From: an uncultured Collinsella sp.
GTDB lineage: Bacteria > Actinomycetota > Coriobacteriia > Coriobacteriales > Coriobacteriaceae
Assembly: GCA_902478825.1 (NCBI GenBank)
Contig: CABSMK010000115.1
Span: 1 to 5,492 of the forward strand
Reading direction: 5' to 3'
Length of the DNA: 5,492 nt
Shown: positions 1-5,492 of the stretch, piece after piece
Numbering within the stretch: position 1 is the stretch's first letter
How the letters are laid out: each line of letters begins with the position of its first letter
Position numbers and translations under genes: made by a program
The notes under the pieces: model-generated
Told to the model about the DNA's origin: nothing
What the model saw: only the letters and a program-made list of their open reading frames with translations
Databases searched by the model: none

Positions 1-47
1 GAGATCTGCGCATGTCTCGTGGGCTCGGAGATGTGTATAAGAGACAG
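1..47 (+). other. Nextera (Tn5) read-2/i7 adapter contamination, left end
   Basis: This is synthetic library sequence, not genome. Bases 29-47 are the 19-bp Tn5 mosaic end AGATGTGTATAAGAGACAG, and bases 14-28 (GTCTCGTGGGCTCGG) are the rest of the Illumina Nextera read-2 adapter. Bases 1-13 fit the end of the P7 oligo (GAGAT) followed by an 8-base i7 index, CTGCGCAT, which I recall as index N722. Genomic sequence starts at or near base 48. Read in frame with the gene that follows, the adapter gives the false N-terminus MSRGLGDVYKRQ. Confidence 0.98.
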
Positions 48-224
48 GCTCAAAATATCTGGCACGTCGAGGACCTGTCGTCCACCAACGGAACCGTGGT
101 GGTAAACGGGGCCACGCGCGTCTGCATTCAGGTCGAGCCCGGCCGTTCCGCCCAACTCAATCCCGGCGACGAGCTCAAGCTCGGCGAATCCACTACCTAC
201 GCCATCCTCTTCGGTGCCCTCTAG
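48..224 (+). CDS. FHA-domain protein, C-terminal end only (5' partial)
   Basis: Only the last 58 residues are present; the start lies beyond the left end. The visible part holds the C-terminal half of a forkhead-associated (FHA) domain. Residues 9-21 read DLSSTNGTVVVNG, the typical FHA SSTNGTxVNG loop, whose Ser and Asn help bind phosphothreonine peptides in this family. The next strands include a PGDELKLGE-like segment, also usual near the end of FHA domains. The protein stops directly after the domain (TAG at 222-224), so FHA is its C-terminal module. In actinobacteria such proteins often work with Ser/Thr kinases in cell-wall or division control, but the missing N-terminus leaves the role open. 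An ATG at 12 is in frame, but it lies in the adapter and is not a real start. A terminator follows, so the gene is probably not cotranscribed with nifJ. Confidence 0.88.
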   Translation, partial: AQNIWHVEDLSSTNGTVVVNGATRVCIQVEPGRSAQLNPGDELKLGESTTYAILFGAL

Positions 225-235
225 CCAGTCCCGCC

Positions 236-267
236 AAATGGTCCCTCCGTCCCCAAGGGATCATTTT
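236..267 (+). terminator. Rho-independent terminator after the FHA gene
   Basis: Bases 236-246 pair with 256-266 around a 9-base loop. The core is 8 bp (TGGTCCCT with AGGGATCA, one G-U pair), extended by three A-U pairs. The 3' side ends in TTTT at 264-267, and the A-rich 5' side means it might also work on the minus strand. It starts 12 bases after the TAG stop of the FHA gene, as expected for its terminator. The T run is short, so efficiency is uncertain. Confidence 0.65.
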
Positions 268-286
268 GCTCCCGGCAGTCACCCGA

Positions 287-300
287 GGTAAACCTTTACC
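287..300. promoter_or_regulatory. Perfect 6-2-6 palindrome, possible operator
   Basis: GGTAAA and TTTACC form a perfect inverted repeat with a 2-base centre. It lies in the gap before nifJ, upstream of the only -10-like hexamers seen there (TATATT at 308-313 and TACAAT at 340-345). That position and dyad symmetry suit a dimeric regulator, but I do not recognise the site as belonging to a named family. A short palindrome can arise by chance, so this is a weak call. Confidence 0.3.
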
Positions 301-339
301 GCCCGCCTATATTTGCCGAAATTACACTTGACGGCGGGG

Positions 340-345
340 TACAAT
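340..345 (+). promoter_or_regulatory. Possible -10 element (TACAAT) for nifJ
   Basis: TACAAT matches the sigma-70-type -10 consensus at 5 of 6 positions and is the best hexamer in the gap. No convincing -35 lies 16-18 bases upstream; the TTGACG at 328-333 is only 6 bases away and cannot pair with it in the usual way. TATATT at 308-313 is an alternative -10. If TACAAT is used, nifJ would carry an untranslated leader of roughly 275 bases. Confidence 0.25.
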
Positions 346-608
346 AAACCCGCATGCGGATTTCCGTTGCGGGCGCTTCCCATCGCCGGGGCGTGCCCGG
401 GAGCATCCGGCATGCGGCCTTTGCGGCGCTCGGTCATGTGCAAGACGGGCGGTCGGGTCTGTGGGGCGCATCAGTTGCCCCTCGCCTCGGCATGTCTTCT
501 CTCCACGCCACGTACCTGCTGCTGAGCCTGCCTGCCAGATGATTGGAAGCAACAGCGTAAATCCCATCACGCCAATATCCCGGCAATCGCCGGGGCCTGT
601 ATACCTAT
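346..608 (+). other. Gene-free, hairpin-rich probable 5' leader of nifJ
   Basis: No credible gene lies here: the open frames have no Shine-Dalgarno and look like chance frames in G+C-rich DNA. Visible structure includes a 6-bp stem CCCGCA/TGCGGG (349-354 with 368-373), a perfect 10-bp palindrome CCGCATGCGG (350-359) that competes with it, and a second GCATGCGG copy at 410-417. A 6-bp stem CCCGGC/GCCGGG with a 4-base loop (579-584 with 589-594) lies just before the ribosome-binding region. I could not match the stretch to a known riboswitch class by eye. Whether it is transcribed with nifJ depends on the promoter, which is unproven. Confidence 0.35.
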
Positions 609-613
609 ATGAG

Positions 614-621
614 AGGAGAGG
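614..621 (+). promoter_or_regulatory. Shine-Dalgarno that sets the nifJ start
   Basis: The purine run at 611-623 contains AGGAGAGG, with AGGAG ending 8 bases before the ATG at 627. This favours 627 over the in-frame ATG at 609, which has no such site. ATACC (601-605) can pair with GGTAT (622-626), extended by T600-A627, which would place the Shine-Dalgarno in an apical loop beside the start codon. Confidence 0.8.
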
Positions 622-626
622 GGTAT

Positions 627-4166
<3,540 letters not shown>

Positions 4167-4176
4167 GTCTCCCGCC

Positions 4177-4301
4177 GCAGGATCTGAGGGCTGACCTTCG
4201 CGGACGTCCTCGGACATGAAAGAACCCCCGCTGCGCACTACGTGCGGCGGGGGTTCTTTCGTCCTGCGGAGTGTCCGCGAAGGTCAGCCCTCAGATCCTG
4301 C
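4177..4301. repeat. Nested inverted repeat: 29-bp perfect arms around a terminator
   Basis: The left arm (4177-4205, beginning GCAGGATCTGAGGG) is the exact reverse complement of the right arm (4273-4301). Inside lie 12 unpaired bases on each side (4206-4217 and 4261-4272), then the terminator stem at 4218-4260. As RNA this would be a hairpin of about 125 bases with one symmetrical internal loop. It begins 11 bases after the nifJ stop. Ordinary terminators have a single short stem, so the outer arms need another explanation: an intergenic repeat element, a 3'-end protecting structure, or an assembly or copying artefact. No transposase is present. Confidence 0.85.
4218..4260. terminator. Strong hairpin terminator of nifJ, probably bidirectional
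   Basis: A 14-bp perfect stem (4218-4231 with 4247-4260) continues through a 2-base bulge (TG at 4232-4233) into 5 more pairs (CGCAC with GTGCG) and a 3-base loop, TAC. The stem has five C-G pairs in a row. Its base is GAAAGAA on the left and TTCTTTC on the right, so each strand reads a G+C stem followed by a T-rich tract. That suits termination in both directions, although the T tract is interrupted by C. It lies 52 bases after the nifJ stop. Confidence 0.85.
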
Positions 4302-4371
4302 TACGACTACGTCCTCGGATTGTGGGGGCGGATGAAGGACGTGGCTGAGGGGGCCTTATGTTCCTTTCGCT

Positions 4372-4394
4372 GTTTCGCGGCTTTGCCGCGAAAC
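4372..4394. repeat. Perfect 10-bp hairpin with 3-base loop, no T tract
   Basis: GTTTCGCGGC (4372-4381) and GCCGCGAAAC (4385-4394) are exact reverse complements around TTT. Neither strand has a T run after the stem, so it is not a classic terminator. It may be a short REP-like palindrome or a stabilising structure. The stem itself is clear; its role is not. Confidence 0.6.
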
Positions 4395-4479
4395 CTCGCG
4401 CCACTTTGGGGATGGATGGGGGACTTGACCGTTGCCGCTTTTTCGGAGCTCTTCTTTATTCCTTTTGTTGGATGAAAAG

Positions 4480-4498
4480 CCCCTTGTTTTTGCAGGGG
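4480..4498 (-). terminator. Weak possible terminator on the minus strand
   Basis: Read on the minus strand, CCCCT and AGGGG form a 5-bp stem around a 9-base loop, followed by CTTTTC. It could stop transcription coming leftward, but the stem is short and no leftward gene is seen to the right, so this is a low-confidence call. Confidence 0.25.
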
Positions 4499-4517
4499 TG
4501 CATACTCGACTTATAAG
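4489..4517 (+). promoter_or_regulatory. Candidate promoter upstream of arcC
   Basis: TTTGCA (4489-4494) and TATAAG (4512-4517) match sigma-70-type -35 and -10 boxes at about 4 of 6 and 5 of 6 positions, with a 17-base spacer. Transcription from here would give a leader of about 300 bases. The region is A+T-rich, so chance matches are likely; TATAAA at 4741-4746 is a nearer alternative -10 that would give a short leader. Confidence 0.3.
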
Positions 4518-4714
4518 TGCATAGAATCTCGTATAGTGCGAGTAAGATATTGCGCTGTCAGTTTTGTGTTTAGCAAAGATATGGTTTGCATAATCTAGTC
4601 TAATCCCTGCTCTATTAAAATAAAGTTGCACGTAAAAGGCTTAGATATGTTTAAGCTGGCATTCTTTACGCTGAGCGGATAAAAACGACCGTTCACCGTT
4701 CCGCTATTTTCAAA

Positions 4715-4727
4715 ATGAATAAAATGA
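4715..4727. promoter_or_regulatory. Possible ARG-box-like site upstream of arcC
   Basis: ATGAATAAAATGA resembles the left half and centre of the ArgR/AhrC operator (consensus near CATGAATAAAAATTCA), but the right half is degenerate. It lies 95 bases before the arcC start and just upstream of a TATAAA (4741-4746). Arginine regulators commonly control arginine-fermentation genes, so the setting is suitable; the match alone is weak in such A+T-rich DNA. Confidence 0.2.
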
Positions 4728-4748
4728 GCGATAAAGAGAATATAAACC

Positions 4749-4786
4749 TTAATAAACTCGCGTATCGCACGGACGCGGGTTATTAA
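4749..4786. repeat. Imperfect inverted repeat near the arcC start
   Basis: TTAATAAACTCGCG (4749-4762) pairs with CGCGGGTTATTAA (4774-4786): 13 pairs including one G-U, one bulged A and an 11-base loop. It ends 35 bases before the arcC ATG. It could be an operator, with TTAATAA/TTATTAA as outer half-sites, or an RNA hairpin in the leader. There is no T tract, so it is not a standard terminator. Confidence 0.5.
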
Positions 4787-4821
4787 TGGGTTGTAGGCCT
4801 TTTACAGAAAGGATTCCAGCA

Positions 4822-5459
4822 ATGTCTAAGCCTCTTGGCAAGCCCGATCGTATTGTCGTCGCCCTTGGCGGCAACGCCCTCGGCAACAACCCCGTCGAGC
4901 AGATCGAGGCCGTGAGCAACACCGCCCATGCCCTCCTCGGCCTCATCGAGCAGGGCAACGAGATCATCATCACCCACGGCAACGGCCCGCAGGTCGGCAT
5001 GATCCAGAACGCCTTCGCCGCTGCCCACGATGCCATCGGTACCCCCGAGATGCCGCTGCCCGAGTGCGGCGCCATGTCCCAGGGCTACATTGGTTATCAC
5101 CTGCAGCAGGGCATCGGCCGCGAGATGCACAAGCGCTATAAGCGTTGGCACGCCGCCACCGTCGTCACCCAGATCGAGTGCGATCCGGATGATCCCGCGT
5201 TCAAGAACCCGACCAAGCCGATCGGACCCTTCTACACCGAGGAGCAGGCCAAGGAGTTCATGGCCGAGGATCCCTCCAAGGTCTTCGTCGAGGATTCCGG
5301 CCGCGGCTGGCGTCGCGTCGTCGCTTCCCCCGATCCCAAGAAGATCGTCGAGGCTGACTCCATCCTCAACCTGCTCGACAACGAGTTCATCGTCATCGCC
5401 TGCGGTGGCGGCGGCATCCCCGTCGTCCGCGACTACGAGAACAAGGGCTGCTACAAGGG
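4822..5459 (+). CDS. arcC: Carbamate kinase, N-terminal two-thirds (3' partial)
   Basis: This cytoplasmic enzyme transfers phosphate from carbamoyl phosphate to ADP, giving ATP and carbamate (then CO2 and ammonia). It is the ATP-forming last step of the arginine deiminase pathway and of related agmatine or purine-derived routes. The first 212 residues of a family usually near 310 are present; the right adapter cuts the gene. Amino-acid-kinase motifs are clear: VVALGGNAL (12-20), THGNGPQVG (51-59), MSQGYIGY (85-92), the carbamate-kinase-specific TQIECDPDDPAF then NPTKPIGPFY (to 138), EDSGRGWRRVV (157-167) and CGGGGIPVV (194-202). Lys132 probably matches catalytic Lys128 of the Enterococcus faecalis enzyme. 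The ATP-site Lys-Asp pair expected shortly after residue 212 is missing. AGAAAGGA (4806-4813) ends 8 bases before the ATG and supports this start. No other arginine-pathway gene is visible, so the pathway feeding it is unknown. Confidence 0.95.
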
Positions 5460-5492
5460 CTGTCTCTTATACACATCTCCGAGCCCACGAGA
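5460..5492 (-). other. Nextera (Tn5) adapter contamination, right end
   Basis: Bases 5460-5478 are the reverse complement of the Tn5 mosaic end, and 5479-5492 continue as the reverse complement of the same read-2 adapter found at the left end, lacking its last base. The C at 5460 could belong to either adapter or genome. In the arcC frame it would add the false residues CLLYTSPSPR. Confidence 0.98.

Larger units (their letters stand above)
4632..4805 (+). other. Possible folded 5' leader of arcC closed by a 12-bp stem
   Basis: GTAAAAGGC (4632-4640) is the exact reverse complement of GCCTTTTAC (4797-4805). With a G-U pair and two more A-U pairs the stem reaches 12 bp (4632-4643 with 4794-4805). 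It encloses a 6-bp stem AGCGGA/TCCGCT (4674-4679 with 4700-4705) and a 13-pair stem with one bulge (4749-4762 with 4774-4786). The closing stem ends exactly where the arcC Shine-Dalgarno starts (4806). The layout resembles a regulatory leader, but A+T-rich DNA gives chance pairings and I recognise no known riboswitch. Confidence 0.3.
4302..4821. other. Gene-free gap between nifJ and arcC
   Basis: About 520 bases with no supported gene. The left part, to about 4430, is G+C-rich and holds a short hairpin. From about 4440 to 4810 composition falls sharply: I count about 32% G+C at 4561-4620 and 28% in the 60 bases 4701-4760, against the G+C-rich coding DNA on both sides. The A+T-rich part contains the candidate promoters, the possible ARG-box half and the inverted repeats listed separately. 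Its size and composition point to a regulated promoter and leader region for arcC. Short frames here lack ribosome-binding sites and recognisable protein features. Confidence 0.7.

Noticed and set aside
328..345. TTGACG and TACAAT as a -35/-10 promoter pair
   Set aside because: The spacer is only 6 bases, against the usual 16-18, so the two boxes cannot be one standard promoter.
313..542. Small open frames (62-70 codons) in the nifJ leader
   Set aside because: No ribosome-binding sites, overlapping frames, and Arg/Pro/Ala-rich composition typical of chance frames in G+C-rich DNA.
609..626. Upstream in-frame ATG as the nifJ start
   Set aside because: It has no Shine-Dalgarno, overlaps the purine run that serves the ATG at 627, and would shift the conserved Thr31/Glu64/Arg114 positions by six.
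4242..4475. 77-codon open frame after nifJ
   Set aside because: It begins inside the terminator stem, has no Shine-Dalgarno and crosses two hairpins.
4356..4631. 91-codon minus-strand open frame in the arcC upstream gap
   Set aside because: It spans a hairpin and the compositional change, has no clear ribosome-binding site and resembles no known family.
4783..5417. Minus-strand open frames over arcC
   Set aside because: They are antisense shadows of a well-supported carbamate kinase coding region.

Overview
The window is a 5.4 kb piece of a G+C-rich bacterial genome (about 48-5459) with sequencing-library adapter at both ends. Bases 1-47 and 5460-5492 are Nextera/Tn5 adapter, not genome. 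The coding sequence uses mostly C- or G-ending codons. The 1,179-residue pyruvate:ferredoxin oxidoreductase, the carbamate kinase and the stand-alone C-terminal FHA domain suggest an anaerobic, fermentative actinobacterium. A gut Coriobacteriia member such as Collinsella or a relative is my best guess; it rests on protein flavour and composition, not on a search.

Layout, left to right: (1) adapter; (2) the last 58 codons of a gene ending in an FHA phosphothreonine-binding domain, with a hairpin terminator just after it; (3) a gap of about 400 bp holding a small perfect palindrome, a G+C-rich probable leader with several hairpins, and a strong Shine-Dalgarno; (4) a complete pyruvate:ferredoxin oxidoreductase gene (nifJ/por type) at 627-4166; (5) an unusual nested inverted repeat at 4177-4301, with 29-bp perfect outer arms around a terminator hairpin; (6) a gap of about 520 bp that changes from G+C-rich to strongly A+T-rich, with candidate promoters, a possible ARG-box half and a potentially folded leader; (7) the first 212 codons of carbamate kinase (arcC), cut by the right adapter.

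All three genes read rightward. The terminators between them and the long gaps suggest three separate transcription units rather than an operon. Metabolically, the oxidoreductase turns pyruvate and CoA into acetyl-CoA, CO2 and reduced ferredoxin. Carbamate kinase makes ATP from carbamoyl phosphate, usually as the last step of arginine (or agmatine/purine-derived) fermentation. Both are energy genes of anaerobes, but nothing here shows they are co-regulated.

I see no defence system, mobile element, CRISPR array or new multi-gene system. The points most worth a second look are the nested inverted repeat after nifJ, the possible structured leaders before nifJ and arcC, and the adapter contamination, which creates false protein ends.
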